From positions 35,406 through 99,405 of the forward strand of contig NZ_RJVR01000192.1 of NCBI RefSeq assembly GCF_003999195.1: a stretch of DNA of 64,000 bases, in the 5' to 3' direction. This document shows positions 38,147-46,577 of this stretch, piece by piece. How positions within the stretch are numbered: position 1 is the stretch's first letter; every line of letters begins with the position of its first letter. This DNA is from Streptomyces soli (lineage in GTDB: Bacteria > Actinomycetota > Actinomycetes > Streptomycetales > Streptomycetaceae). The translations under genes and the position numbers were made by a program. The notes beneath the pieces were generated by a model. The model saw only the letters and a program-made list of their open reading frames with translations. It was not told where the DNA came from and searched no databases.

Positions 38147-40266
38147 CAACCCCCGCTCGCCTCTCCGCCCCGGCCGTGGCGACCCCCGTCCCCTGGCCCG
38201 ACGACAGCGTGTCCGTACTGCGGAACCGGCCGGTCAGGCTCGGCACGGACCCCGCCTCGCTGTCCCGCTTCGGCGATGACGACTGGAACATCCGCCCAGC
38301 TCACCGCGATGCCCACACGACCATCTGCAACCTCAATCTCCGTGTCTTCCCCGAGCCCCTGCGCCGCCAGTTCCGCGCTGTCCTGCTGGCCGCGCTCGAC
38401 CATCCGCAGCCCGTCGAGCCCGGGGGCCGTCAGCGGTCCGCCGAGTACATCGGCATCGGTTCGATGCCCGTACTCGCCCGCGGCCTGCAGTTGTTCGCCC
38501 ACTGGATGCACCTGCAAGGCGTCCGGCAGATCGCCGACATCACCGATCACGACCTGGACGTCTACCTGCAGCACATCACCGGAACGACCACCCCGCTCAG
38601 ACAACAGGCGAACACCTTGAACTCAGTGCGCACCCTCTGGCTCTTCCGCGACGTACTGCCCGCCTCCTGCCGCCTCGCCGCACAGTTCCCCTGGCCGGGG
38701 CGTACCGCCAACGAACTCGTCGGCCTGCGTACATCGAACGGGGAGAACAAGCGCCCCCGCATCCAGGACGACACCATGGAGGCACTGCTTGCCTGGTCGC
38801 TTCACATGGTGGAGGAGATCGGGCCCGACATCCGCGATGCCTGGCAGGAGTACACCCTGCTGTGCCGGGGAGAGCACTCCTCCCAAGCCATCTACGTCGG
38901 CACCGCCGGTCCCCGTCTGCGCGCCTACGTCGACCAATGCCGCCGGACCTGCACACCCCTGCCCGGCATCCCCGGCCCCGACGGGCCCCGTATCAACTAC
39001 GGCCACGTACTGCGGCTGATCGGCCTGGACGGCAAAGGAGCGTTCAGCCCGGCCCAGAAGCGGTGGTTGGCCGGGCAGGGACTTCCAGTCGCCGAGCACA
39101 GCACGGTAGGTGTCATCACGGGGCAGATCCAGGGGCGTCCCTGGCGAGACACGCCTCTGGCCATCGGCGAACTGTCCGGCCTGTGGCGCCGCCTGGCCGG
39201 GGCCCTGTTCACCGTCGTCTGCTATCTCTCCGGGATGCGCCCTGGCGAGGTGCTGTCGCTGCGCCGCGGCTGCTGTGATACGGACGAGGCAACCGGGCAG
39301 CTGGTCATGCACGGCCACCGCGGCAAGGGGTACGACCGTGCCCCGGACACCCCCGACGCGGCCGAGCCCACCCGCCCGTGGGTCGTCGTCGGCGTCGTCC
39401 ACGAGGCCATCGCCCTCCTGGAGTCCCTGCACGACCAGCCGCATCTCTTCCCCGCGCAGCTGCGTGTGGGCATGTTCCGTCCGTCCGCCACGCACGCCCG
39501 CACCTGCTCCTCGGTCAACCGGGACATTGCCGACTTCGCCGCCTGGGTGAACCAGACTTTCCGCCGCGCCGACGGCAGTGCACCGATCCCCGACGACCCC
39601 GCCGGAAACCTCAACGCCAGCCGCTTCCGCCGCACCCTGGCCCGGTTCATCGTCCGCCGCCCGCGCGGTCTCATCGCCGCCGCCCTCCAGTACGGGCACG
39701 TCGACACCAAGGTGACGCTCAATTACGCGGGCGCACCGGACACCGAGTGGCTCCAGGACGTCGCGGTCGAGAAGCTCGAACTCGTCCTGGAACAGATCAG
39801 CGACGACGCCCAGCGGCTCGCGGCAGGCGAACACGTCAGCGGGCCGTCCGCCGACGAGTACCGCCGCAGGGTCGTCGGCTCCGCCGACTTCCCCGGCCGT
39901 ACGGTCATCAGCCCTCGCAGCGCCGAGCGGCTCCTGGGCAGCACTGACCCCCAGGTGCACCACGGCGAGGGCATGACCTGTGTCTGGCGCCCCGAGACGG
40001 CGGCCTGCCGCGCCGCCCGCCTCGCCCAGGGCCTGCCCGAACCAGCCGGTCCGGACGAGCGCGAGTGCCGCTCCACCTGCACCAATCTGGCCTTCACCGA
40101 CCGGGACATCACCCGCCGCAAGCAGGATCTCCACGACCTGAAGGCGACCGCGTCCGACCCGCTCGCGCCCCGGCCCCTGCGCGACCGAGCCGCTGCGCAG
40201 GCCGAACGCATCGCCTCCCTTGTACACCGCCACGAACAGCACCGCAACGAAGGAGCCCCGGCATGA
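38143..40266 (+). CDS. Tyrosine recombinase 3 of the element
   Basis: The protein has 707 residues from the ATG at 38143, which overlaps the stop of the previous gene. The central core-binding region contains LQLFAHWMHLQGVRQIADITDHDLDVYLQHI (about 110-145). Catalytic motifs are box I SGMRPGEVLSLRRG, and SRFRRTLARFIV followed by LQYGHVDTKVTLNYAG. The usual first box II His is replaced. A Cys-rich tail (TCVWRPETAACRAA ... RECRSTCTNLAF) may bind zinc. Its size and tail recall the larger recombinases of Tn554-type elements. Confidence 0.82.
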   Translation: MTTPARLSAPAVATPVPWPDDSVSVLRNRPVRLGTDPASLSRFGDDDWNIRPAHRDAHTTICNLNLRVFPEPLRRQFRAVLLAALDHPQPVEPGGRQRSAEYIGIGSMPVLARGLQLFAHWMHLQGVRQIADITDHDLDVYLQHITGTTTPLRQQANTLNSVRTLWLFRDVLPASCRLAAQFPWPGRTANELVGLRTSNGENKRPRIQDDTMEALLAWSLHMVEEIGPDIRDAWQEYTLLCRGEHSSQAIYVGTAGPRLRAYVDQCRRTCTPLPGIPGPDGPRINYGHVLRLIGLDGKGAFSPAQKRWLAGQGLPVAEHSTVGVITGQIQGRPWRDTPLAIGELSGLWRRLAGALFTVVCYLSGMRPGEVLSLRRGCCDTDEATGQLVMHGHRGKGYDRAPDTPDAAEPTRPWVVVGVVHEAIALLESLHDQPHLFPAQLRVGMFRPSATHARTCSSVNRDIADFAAWVNQTFRRADGSAPIPDDPAGNLNASRFRRTLARFIVRRPRGLIAAALQYGHVDTKVTLNYAGAPDTEWLQDVAVEKLELVLEQISDDAQRLAAGEHVSGPSADEYRRRVVGSADFPGRTVISPRSAERLLGSTDPQVHHGEGMTCVWRPETAACRAARLAQGLPEPAGPDERECRSTCTNLAFTDRDITRRKQDLHDLKATASDPLAPRPLRDRAAAQAERIASLVHRHEQHRNEGAPA

Positions 40267-40697
40267 CCACCCGCCGCCCCCGCGACCTCGACGGCGAACG
40301 TGCCTCCTTGCAGGCCGCCGCCGACCGGCTCCTCGAAGGCACCCCGCTGCACTCGGCGTCCGGCCGTCTCACCGTCACCGAGCTGCTGCGCGAGTCCGGC
40401 CTGCGCCGGGATGTCGTCTACGGTGACCACAAAGACTTGGTCGAGGAGTTCCAGGCCCGCGTACGAGCACAACAGCGGACGCCTGCGATCTCGCAGTCAC
40501 TGGCCGACGAAAACGCCCAGCTGCAACAGAAGCTGGCGGATACGGCAGCCGCCCTAGCCAAGGAGCGCGAGATCACTGCGGCTCTACGCCGCCTCGTCGC
40601 CGAACTCGGCCTGGAACTCCACGCGATGCGGGAGGAGTCCGGTCCAGCACGCGTCACCGCCCTGCCGCCCCGGCGGCGGACGAGCCGTAAAGGGTGA
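40263..40697 (+). CDS. Small TnpC-like accessory protein
   Basis: This 144-residue protein has a helix-turn-helix-like start (LTVTELLRESGLRRDVVYGDHKDLVEEFQARV, about 36-67) followed by a long coiled coil (QSLADENAQLQQKLADTAAALAKEREITAALRRLVAELGLELH). This is the layout of accessory proteins (TnpC, DUF6262) that follow paired tyrosine recombinases. Its ATG overlaps the recombinase 3 stop by 4 bases. It probably helps orient or regulate recombination. Confidence 0.65.
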   Translation: MTTRRPRDLDGERASLQAAADRLLEGTPLHSASGRLTVTELLRESGLRRDVVYGDHKDLVEEFQARVRAQQRTPAISQSLADENAQLQQKLADTAAALAKEREITAALRRLVAELGLELHAMREESGPARVTALPPRRRTSRKG

Positions 40698-40786
40698 CCG
40701 TCGGCCGTGTTGCCCCGTTCGGCGGAAGATCCGAAAAATGACAGACGTCGATCGAGGCCAGACCCACTGACGAGAGGAGTAAAGGC

Positions 40787-41506
40787 GTGAGGTACGTGCT
40801 GAACCTATGGCGTCAGATGCTCGGCGAGGTGCCCGAGTCGGTCTGGCAGCGAACCGAGCTCAGCGTGCTGATCCTCGCGGAGACCGGGCTCACCGCGCTG
40901 TCACCGGGGATCGGAAGGCTGCATCGGCTGAGGACCCTGGATCTGGGCCACAACGCGCTCCCCTCGGTTCCCGACGAGCTGGGTGATCTGTCCGGGCTCT
41001 GCGACTGCCTCTACCTGCACGACAACCGTTTGACACAGCTGCCGCAGACGCTGGGGCGGCTGACACGACTGCGCTACCTCAACATCGGTGAGAACCAGCT
41101 GACCGCCCTGCCTGATGCCATCGGCGGGATGGGCGACCTCATCGAGCTGCGAGCGCAGCACAACCAACTGAGCACGCTGCCCGCCTCGATCGGTGAACTC
41201 GGCAACCTGCGCGAGCTCTGGCTCCGCGGAAACGCCATCGAGTACCTGCCGTCATCCGTTGGCGAACTCCGCGAACTGCGGCACCTGGACCTTCACGAGA
41301 ACACACTCTCCGAGCTACCCCGGGCGCTGGCCGGCCTCCCCCTCCTACGGCAGATCGACCTCCGGAGCAACCGGCTCAGCCGTCTGCCGGACTGGCTGGC
41401 CCAGATGCCCTCCCTGGAGAAACTGGATCTGCGCTGGAACGAGATCGATCTCTCTCAACCGCTGCTGACTGAACTGGAGCATCGGGGGTGTGTGGTTCTG
41501 GCATGA
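40787..41506 (+). CDS. Leucine-rich-repeat protein (element cargo)
   Basis: This 239-residue protein starts with GTG at 40787 after GAGGAGTAAAGG. It consists almost entirely of about nine 23-residue leucine-rich repeats of the pattern LxxLxxLxLxxNxLxxLPxxLGx (for example LRTLDLGHNALPSVPDELGD and LRELWLRGNAIEYLPSSVGE). No signal peptide, membrane helix or enzymatic domain is present, so it is probably a cytosolic binding protein. It lies 90 bases after the recombinase operon, inside the element. LRR proteins of this intracellular type are not usual bacterial transposon cargo. The ligand is unknown. Confidence 0.85.
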   Translation: MRYVLNLWRQMLGEVPESVWQRTELSVLILAETGLTALSPGIGRLHRLRTLDLGHNALPSVPDELGDLSGLCDCLYLHDNRLTQLPQTLGRLTRLRYLNIGENQLTALPDAIGGMGDLIELRAQHNQLSTLPASIGELGNLRELWLRGNAIEYLPSSVGELRELRHLDLHENTLSELPRALAGLPLLRQIDLRSNRLSRLPDWLAQMPSLEKLDLRWNEIDLSQPLLTELEHRGCVVLA

Positions 41507-41531
41507 ACACGTTTCGGCTGCCGGCCAACGA

Positions 41532-41927
41532 TCACGCCAAGTCGCCACGGGACTTCAGGTCGTCGAAGAGTTCCTGGTCGACAGGCGGTACTTCCGCCCG
41601 GTCCGCATACGAGAACCAGGCCACTTCCTCGATCTCGCTGCTCGGGACTAGCTCGCCCTGGTAGTCGCCCGAGTAGCAGGCCATGCGCACCACAGCGCCC
41701 TCAGGTGAGCCGGGTACCTCCGCCTCGTACGTGCCCACATGGGTGACGGTCTCCGGAACTAGCAGGACCGTCAGTTCCTCCTTGATCTCGCGCACCAGCG
41801 TTTCGAGATCACTCTCCGCGCCCTCCCGCTTGCCGCCCGGGATGTAGAAGACATCCTTCCCGCTCGGCCGTGCGCACAGGATCCGGCCGTCCTCGATCCG
41901 CACCCACGCCACCGTGTCGATCAGCAT
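41532..41927 (-). CDS. Nudix hydrolase (element cargo)
   Basis: This complete 131-residue Nudix protein has box GGKREGAESDLETLVREIKEE followed by LTV, where the consensus Gly is Thr. That change may alter the metal-site geometry. The start is ATG 41927. It is transcribed opposite to the recombinases, towards the LRR gene, with only 25 bases between the stops. It is a different subfamily from the Nudix gene the element disrupted. Its substrate is unknown. Confidence 0.85.
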   Translation of the reverse strand: MLIDTVAWVRIEDGRILCARPSGKDVFYIPGGKREGAESDLETLVREIKEELTVLLVPETVTHVGTYEAEVPGSPEGAVVRMACYSGDYQGELVPSSEIEEVAWFSYADRAEVPPVDQELFDDLKSRGDLA

Positions 41928-42043
41928 TGCCGGAGCCTCTTCTCACTCTCCACAGAACATGGCCGAAAGGGACCCTATCGGCACCGCGCAGCACGCCAGA
42001 CAGCCTCCGGTGCCGACCGACACACATTGCCCCGACAACCGGC

Positions 42044-42055
42044 TTGCCTAATGAA
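42044..42055 (-). repeat. Right inverted end of the element
   Basis: The reverse strand reads TTCATTAGGCAA, followed outward by the CGCCGG copy at 42056-42061. It pairs with the left end at 34641-34652. The spacer 41928-42043 between the cargo Nudix start and this end has no gene. Confidence 0.75.
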
Positions 42056-42167
42056 CGCCGGGGAGTTCCCAGCGGCCCGCGAGCTCGGGCGGGGCGCTGC
42101 GGCGGGCGGCGAGAAGGCGCCCCTGGTCGAAGAGGGCCGCACCGACGACGACCACGCGCTCAGTCAT
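42056..42167 (-). pseudogene. Nudix hydrolase, N-terminal part split off by the element
   Basis: From the ATG at 42167 the minus strand reads MTERVVVVGAALFDQGRLLAA, then RRSAPPELAGRWELPG. It then enters the element, where the frame ends almost at once in a TAG. RWELPG is exactly where the Nudix box begins, and the rest (GKVESGE onward) lies at 34321-34634. The joined frame is 426 bases, in phase. It starts 10 bases after the SPOR-like gene and was probably the third gene of that operon. Confidence 0.9.
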
Positions 42168-42177
42168 GCGCGGCACT

Positions 42178-42345
42178 CTATGACGCGCGCTGGTCTATTC
42201 GCTCGACCACGTACAGCTGCCGGTGACCCCGGGCGTCGAGCGCGTCCGCGATGCGCTCGGCCTCCTCGCGGGTGGCGTAGCGGCCGACGCGGTAGCGGTT
42301 GCCGTTGTCGTCCTGGCGGATGACGACCCAGAGGAGCTCGCTCAT
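42178..42345 (-). CDS. Small SPOR-like protein
   Basis: This 55-residue protein, MSELLWVVIRQDDNGNRYRV then GRYATREEAERIADAL, has one SPOR-like beta-alpha unit (strand, YRVGRYATREEAERIADALDARG, strand). That unit usually binds glycan but is found here without a membrane anchor. Its ATG overlaps the stop of the RpiB-like gene (ATGA, 42342-42345). It is easy to miss because of its size. The function is unknown. Confidence 0.7.
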   Translation of the reverse strand: MSELLWVVIRQDDNGNRYRVGRYATREEAERIADALDARGHRQLYVVERIDQRAS

Positions 42346-42797
42346 CGGGCGGCTCTCACCCCCTCGATGTCGTGGAGGTGGGCGACGTTGGCGAGGTCGT
42401 CCGCCTCTCGGCTCGGCGCGCCGGCGAACCAGGCGTCGAGGATCTCCTTGAGCAGTGGCTCGCTGGTCAGCCGCAGGCTCAGGGCGAGGGCGTTGGCGTC
42501 GTTCCAGCGGCGGGCGCCGTCGGCGGTGTAGGCGTCGGTGCAGAGGGCGGCGCGGACGCCGGGGAGCTTGTTGGCGGCGATGGAGGCGCCGGTGCCGGTC
42601 CAGCAGCAGACCACGGCCTGGTCGGCCTCGCCGGAGGAGACCGCCTGAGCGGCGGCCTCGGCACTCCAGGCCCAGTCGTGCCGGTCGCCCGGGCGCAGGG
42701 CCCCGTATGCGAGCACGGTGTGACCGCGCAGTCGCAGCTCGTCGATGACGGTGCGGGCGACAGGCTCGTCGATGTCCGAGGAAACGGCGATGCGCAT
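42342..42797 (-). CDS. RpiB/LacAB family sugar-phosphate isomerase-like protein
   Basis: The protein has 151 residues from the ATG at 42797 (MRIAVSSDI). A longer frame from 42866 is unlikely. The fold markers of RpiB are visible: SSDIDEPVARTVIDELRLRGHTV, a cysteine in AVVCCWTGTGASIAANK and RWNDANALALSLR. Canonical RpiB has HNDAN, where this has WNDAN, so the active site is altered and the substrate may not be ribose 5-phosphate. It heads an operon with the SPOR-like and (now broken) Nudix genes. Confidence 0.75.
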   Translation of the reverse strand: MRIAVSSDIDEPVARTVIDELRLRGHTVLAYGALRPGDRHDWAWSAEAAAQAVSSGEADQAVVCCWTGTGASIAANKLPGVRAALCTDAYTADGARRWNDANALALSLRLTSEPLLKEILDAWFAGAPSREADDLANVAHLHDIEGVRAAR

Positions 42798-42938
42798 ATG
42801 CCGGAGCCTACGCCCGAACGTGACACTGCGGACACGTTCGGACGGGAACCGACTCGAACGAGCCATGTTCCGTACGGGAGTTGACTGATTCGGTCCGGCG
42901 AGATCAGGACCGGACAGCCGGCCCGGTCGCCGCGTACA

Positions 42939-43694
42939 TCACTTGACCGGCAGGTGATACGCCACCCGGTAGCGGTCGGCCGGAACGACGAGGTCTGCCG
43001 TCTCCACCGGCAGCCCCGACGCGTAGTAGGTCCGCTGGATCTCGATGACGACATGTCCCGGGACCCCGCCCAGAAGTGAGGTCTCCTCCGCGAGCCCCGG
43101 ACGGGCGCCGACATCCTCGGTCACATGGTCGACGACCACATCCAGGGCCGCCATGCGCTGCACGACGCCCTGCCCGCCCACCGGCCCCTCCTCGGGCAGC
43201 ATCGCGGGGGTGCGACCGGTGACCGCCAGTGGCTCCCACGAGGTGGAGAGCATCATCGGCTCGCCCTCGGTCCGGAAGAGGTAGTTGGTGCGCATCACCC
43301 GGTCGCCGGGCTGGATGCGCAGCCGCTCCGCGATCCGGGGCGTGGCCGTGGCCTGGACGCTGCTCGACTCCCATGTGCCCTTGAAGCCCTCGTCCCCCTG
43401 CTCCTGCCGGAAGGGCGTGGACTGACCGGCGGCCGGGTGGTAGCCCGTACGGATGATCCGGCGGGGCTCCGGGCGCTCCCGTACGTACGTCCCCGAGCCC
43501 GAGCGGCCCTCGACGAAGCCCTCGGCCATCAGCACCTTGCGCGCTTCGAGGGCGACGGTGTCCGACACCCCGTACTCGGTACGGATGCGGGCCTGGGAGG
43601 GAAGCCTGGTGTGCGGCGGGAGGGTGCCGTCGAGGATCTTCCGTCGCAGATCGTCGGCGACGCGAAGGTACGCGGGCTGCTCACCGAAAGGCAC
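42939..43694 (-). CDS. GntR family transcriptional regulator (HutC/UTRA type)
   Basis: The protein has 251 residues from a GTG at 43694 (MPFGEQPAYLRVADDL), preceded by GAGGGAG. The longer reading from 43724 is less likely. The N-terminal winged helix has the GntR signature YLRVADDLRRKILDGTLPPHTRLPSQARIRTEYGVS. A C-terminal UTRA ligand domain (about 85-245) contains VMRTNYLFRTEGEPMMLSTSWEP. It probably represses or activates a nearby operon in response to a small metabolite; the target is not evident. Confidence 0.85.
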   Translation of the reverse strand: MPFGEQPAYLRVADDLRRKILDGTLPPHTRLPSQARIRTEYGVSDTVALEARKVLMAEGFVEGRSGSGTYVRERPEPRRIIRTGYHPAAGQSTPFRQEQGDEGFKGTWESSSVQATATPRIAERLRIQPGDRVMRTNYLFRTEGEPMMLSTSWEPLAVTGRTPAMLPEEGPVGGQGVVQRMAALDVVVDHVTEDVGARPGLAEETSLLGGVPGHVVIEIQRTYYASGLPVETADLVVPADRYRVAYHLPVK

Positions 43695-43780
43695 GTGCCA
43701 CTCCCTCGGGTTGACGGACAGCAACAGCTTCGCAACTGAGGGTGGTCAACCGCAAGTCATGGCTAGAGATTCACGCAGTG

Positions 43781-45073
43781 TCAGCTGAGCAGCTCGAAGC
43801 ACGCGATGGCCGCGCGGGCGTGCTGCTCGGCCTGGTGCCGCACCGGGATCCAGCGGGCGCGGTGAGCCGTCTCGTACGAGCGGCACCAGTCGGTGACGAG
43901 GTGTTCGAGGCGCCCCCGCATCTCCGCGAGGGCGAAGGACGGCTCGGCCACACCGCGTACGAAACGCAGCAGCATGGACGCGGCGCGCAGCGGCAGCCGC
44001 TGGGTGTAGATCTCGACGCTGCTCACCCGGGCCCGGGTCATCACGGGCAGTGGCGGGCCCCCCGGACGGCGCAGGGACGGATCCCAGTCCGCGGCGAGCT
44101 GCGGGCCGACGGCGGCGATCTCGGCGGCGGCCCGCAGCAGGGGCCCGGCGTCGCGGTCGGCGACGAGGGGGCGGACCTCGGCGATGAGGCGCTGCACGAG
44201 GTGGCTGCCGTGCCGCAACGTGTCACCGGCGGTGCGCAAAGCCCCCTCGGCGGCGGGGTGCGGGGAGACGTCCGAGGCGCTGTCGCAGGCCCACATGGGG
44301 ACTTCGGCGATCGCGGTGACGCCGCCGTAGCGGTGGAGATACGTCCACGTGGAGTGGTCGGCGTCCTCCCGGGAGCGCGAGCCGCTCGGCGGCGGCATGA
44401 CGTAGACGCCGGGTCCCGGGCTCGGCCAGTGGAAGGCGTCGGAGGAGCCTGCCTCCAGGGGGATGTCGAACTCGGCGGCGGACTTGGCGATGCGCTCGGC
44501 CAGCCGGGGGATGTCACGGGTGAGCTGTACGAAGCTGCCGCCTACATCGATGCCGTGCAGGGAGATCTGCAGCACCGGGCGCAGCTCGTCGATGACCTCT
44601 ATCAGCGCCCGCGTCTCGGGCAGGGCCCCGCTGAGGCGGCCGTCGGCGGCCAGCCACTCGGGCTGCTCGGCAGCGCACGGCCGGAAGAAGTGCCGGTAGT
44701 GGCCGAGCATGGTGAACTCGCCCTCGGGGACCGCCTCGTTGAGTCTCGCGCCGTCCGGGTCGGCGCAGAGCAGGAAGTGCCAGGCGGCGTCGGCCCCGGC
44801 CAGCAGCCGGTCCTCGACAACGACCCGCTCGGCGAGCCGCAGCACGGTGGCGCCGCCGACCATCTCGTTGGCGTGCGGGCCCGCCACCACCAGGACATTG
44901 CGCTGCCCGTGCCCCACGGACAGCAGCCACAATGGCTCCCCCGCCCGGGACCTTCCGACCTGCCGCAACCGGCACAGCCACGGCCAGCGGGAGGCAAGTT
45001 GGCGCGCTGCTGCGGTGACCTCGTCCACGGTGGGATATCGATCGCGGGCGAGGCCTTCCCCCCATGCCTTCAT
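43781..45073 (-). CDS. M14 family zinc carboxypeptidase
   Basis: This 430-residue protein has zinc ligands His67 and Glu70 in GPHANEM and His173 in SLHGID. The catalytic Glu257 is in AIAEVPMW. No signal peptide is seen, so the enzyme is likely cytosolic. The remaining C-terminal 170 residues form a helical extension not found in short M14 enzymes. It probably trims C-terminal residues from peptides or peptidoglycan fragments. GGGGGAAC lies upstream. Confidence 0.8.
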   Translation of the reverse strand: MKAWGEGLARDRYPTVDEVTAAARQLASRWPWLCRLRQVGRSRAGEPLWLLSVGHGQRNVLVVAGPHANEMVGGATVLRLAERVVVEDRLLAGADAAWHFLLCADPDGARLNEAVPEGEFTMLGHYRHFFRPCAAEQPEWLAADGRLSGALPETRALIEVIDELRPVLQISLHGIDVGGSFVQLTRDIPRLAERIAKSAAEFDIPLEAGSSDAFHWPSPGPGVYVMPPPSGSRSREDADHSTWTYLHRYGGVTAIAEVPMWACDSASDVSPHPAAEGALRTAGDTLRHGSHLVQRLIAEVRPLVADRDAGPLLRAAAEIAAVGPQLAADWDPSLRRPGGPPLPVMTRARVSSVEIYTQRLPLRAASMLLRFVRGVAEPSFALAEMRGRLEHLVTDWCRSYETAHRARWIPVRHQAEQHARAAIACFELLS

Positions 45074-45234
45074 TCAGTTCCCCCGGGCGCACTGGTGCAG
45101 TCTTTGACTGGATTCTTCCAATTCGCCCTCACTGGAGGCTAGAGCGCGTCGGAAGGCGGTCCCCTTTCTTTCTGGGGCGAGTTCGTCTCCGCTGCGCTCA
45201 GCCACTGTGGGGGCACTCCGCTTCGGCTCACTCG

Positions 45235-45263
45235 CCGACCCGGCACCGCAGGTGCCGGGTCGG
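45235..45263. terminator. Hairpin between the M14 peptidase and the surface protein genes
   Basis: A 13-bp perfect stem CCGACCCGGCACC / GGTGCCGGGTCGG with a 3-base loop lies upstream of the M14 gene start and downstream of the surface protein gene. Confidence 0.6.
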
Positions 45264-45283
45264 CCGTTGGCCAAAAGGTAAGC

Positions 45284-45306
45284 GGCGTGTCCTCATAGGA
45301 CACGCC
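45284..45306 (-). terminator. Terminator of the LAETG surface protein gene
   Basis: The stem GGCGTGTCCT / AGGACACGCC with loop CAT lies 20 bases past the stop of the gene at 45326. Confidence 0.7.
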
Positions 45307-45325
45307 CCTTACAACACACGTACCG

Positions 45326-46237
45326 TCAGTGGCGGCGGGCCACCTGACGGCGCCGGGTGGCGAACAGCACGCCCGCGCCGGCGGCGACGAGGACGGCCGC
45401 GCCGGCCGCGAGGGCGCCGGTGCCGTTGCTGCCGGTCTCGGCGAGGTCACCGGAGGAGGTGCTCGCGGAGGCGGAGGCCGCGACGTCCGACGCTGAGGCC
45501 GAGGCGGACATGGAGGCCGCCGGGGAGGATTCGCCCGTGGCCGGCGTGGTCGACGCCGACGCGGACGGGGTGGCCGACTCGGACGTGGAGGCGGACTCCG
45601 AGGGGCTGCTGGAGGGAATGACCTGCGCGGTGCAGTCCTTGGTGCCGCCGTTCCACCAGGCGATCTTCTTGTCGCCGATGACCGCGTGGTCCGGGCCCTC
45701 GGGCAGATCGCCGTGCGTGTAGCCGTCGTTGGCGTTGAAGTCGCCGTCGTACTTGGTGTTGCCGTAGTACAGGTCCACCTGGGCGAAGCAGCCGACGTCC
45801 GGGAAGGCCACGTCGAGTGTGTCGGTCTCGCCCGACTTCACGGTGGCGGTGTCCCAGTCGTGGAAGACCTGCTTGCCGGAGGTCTCGAAGGTCGCGCCGT
45901 GCGTACGGTACGAGGCGAGGGAGGCCGTGCAGGATGCCGAGTCCGAGGCGGTCCGGACCTTGACGTGGACCTTGCCGTCGTCGCCGGCCTTGAGGTTGAT
46001 GTCGTCGACCTTGACGGAGGCGTACCAGTTGGTGCCGTCGACGGAGAACTCGCACTTGTCCGTGGAGGTCTTCGTGCCGCCGCCGTTACCGGGCTTGTAG
46101 CCGGCCGGGGTGCCCTTGTTCCAGCCGCTGCCGCCCTCGCAGGCGTACGCGGCGGTGGACCCGGCGACAGAGAGAGCGAGAGCTGCGGCGCTTACGCCGA
46201 GCAGCCGCCGCATGGTGACACGTCTCGATATGGACAT
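45326..46237 (-). CDS. Sortase-anchored surface protein with LAETG motif
   Basis: This 303-residue secreted protein has a signal peptide at 1-33 (ending TAAYA-CEGG) and a globular Cys-containing domain (about 34-200). A Ser/Ala/Thr-rich wall-spanning stretch follows. The cell-wall sorting signal is LAETG at 265-269, then a hydrophobic helix and RRRQVARRH. LAxTG is the class E sortase motif of Streptomyces, so the protein should be linked to peptidoglycan. The start could also be the ATG at 46213 (MRRLLGV). The ligand or partner is unknown. Confidence 0.85.
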   Translation of the reverse strand: MSISRRVTMRRLLGVSAAALALSVAGSTAAYACEGGSGWNKGTPAGYKPGNGGGTKTSTDKCEFSVDGTNWYASVKVDDINLKAGDDGKVHVKVRTASDSASCTASLASYRTHGATFETSGKQVFHDWDTATVKSGETDTLDVAFPDVGCFAQVDLYYGNTKYDGDFNANDGYTHGDLPEGPDHAVIGDKKIAWWNGGTKDCTAQVIPSSSPSESASTSESATPSASASTTPATGESSPAASMSASASASDVAASASASTSSGDLAETGSNGTGALAAGAAVLVAAGAGVLFATRRRQVARRH

Positions 46238-46445
46238 GCAGTTACCAATCTGGCGATACGTGGCCCGGTGCGCATCGAAACGGCAGCCCTCCCCGTACTA
46301 GGGCAGGCCGAAAGCGGTGCCGGGCAGGGGTGGTCGAGGTAACACTGGGCACTGAGGCCACAGTGGCATCACGCATCGTGAACGTTGTCGTCGAATGCTG
46401 TCAACCCGCGTGTCCGGTATAGCGGAGGGATTCCGTAAAGACTCT

Positions 46446-46577
46446 TCACGGCACGTCAACCGGTTGCCCGATAGCTCCGCTTGATGCCGAACCGGCGGGC
46501 CGGCGCCGCACGCTCCAGTCGAACCTCCCCCGGCACACCGGGACGCCGTCCGCGTCCGTGACGTCCGCGAGGGTCGG
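46446..46577 (-). pseudogene. DUF4442-type thioesterase, 3' part beyond the IS607 element
   Basis: The minus strand here reads PTLADVTDADGVPVCRGRFD, then WSVRRRP, to a TGA at 46446. This is a typical hot-dog thioesterase C-terminus. It connects in frame with the 5' part at 48865-49251 (ending ARISTVP) when the IS607 element and one GG are removed. Confidence 0.85.

Larger units (their letters stand above)
34641..42061 (+). mobile_element. 7.4 kb tyrosine-recombinase element (Tn554/recombinase-trio-like) with LRR and Nudix cargo
   Basis: Both ends are fixed by the split Nudix gene: the 6-bp CGCCGG at 34635-34640 recurs at 42056-42061, and one copy must be lost to rebuild the gene. Just inside, the ends match as imperfect inverted repeats, TTCTTTAGGCTA on the left and TTCATTAGGCAA on the right (reverse strand), 10 of 12. 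A short overlap with no longer duplication fits tyrosine-recombinase strand exchange. Genes inside: three recombinases, a small helical protein, a leucine-rich-repeat protein and a Nudix hydrolase on the opposite strand. Confidence 0.88.
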
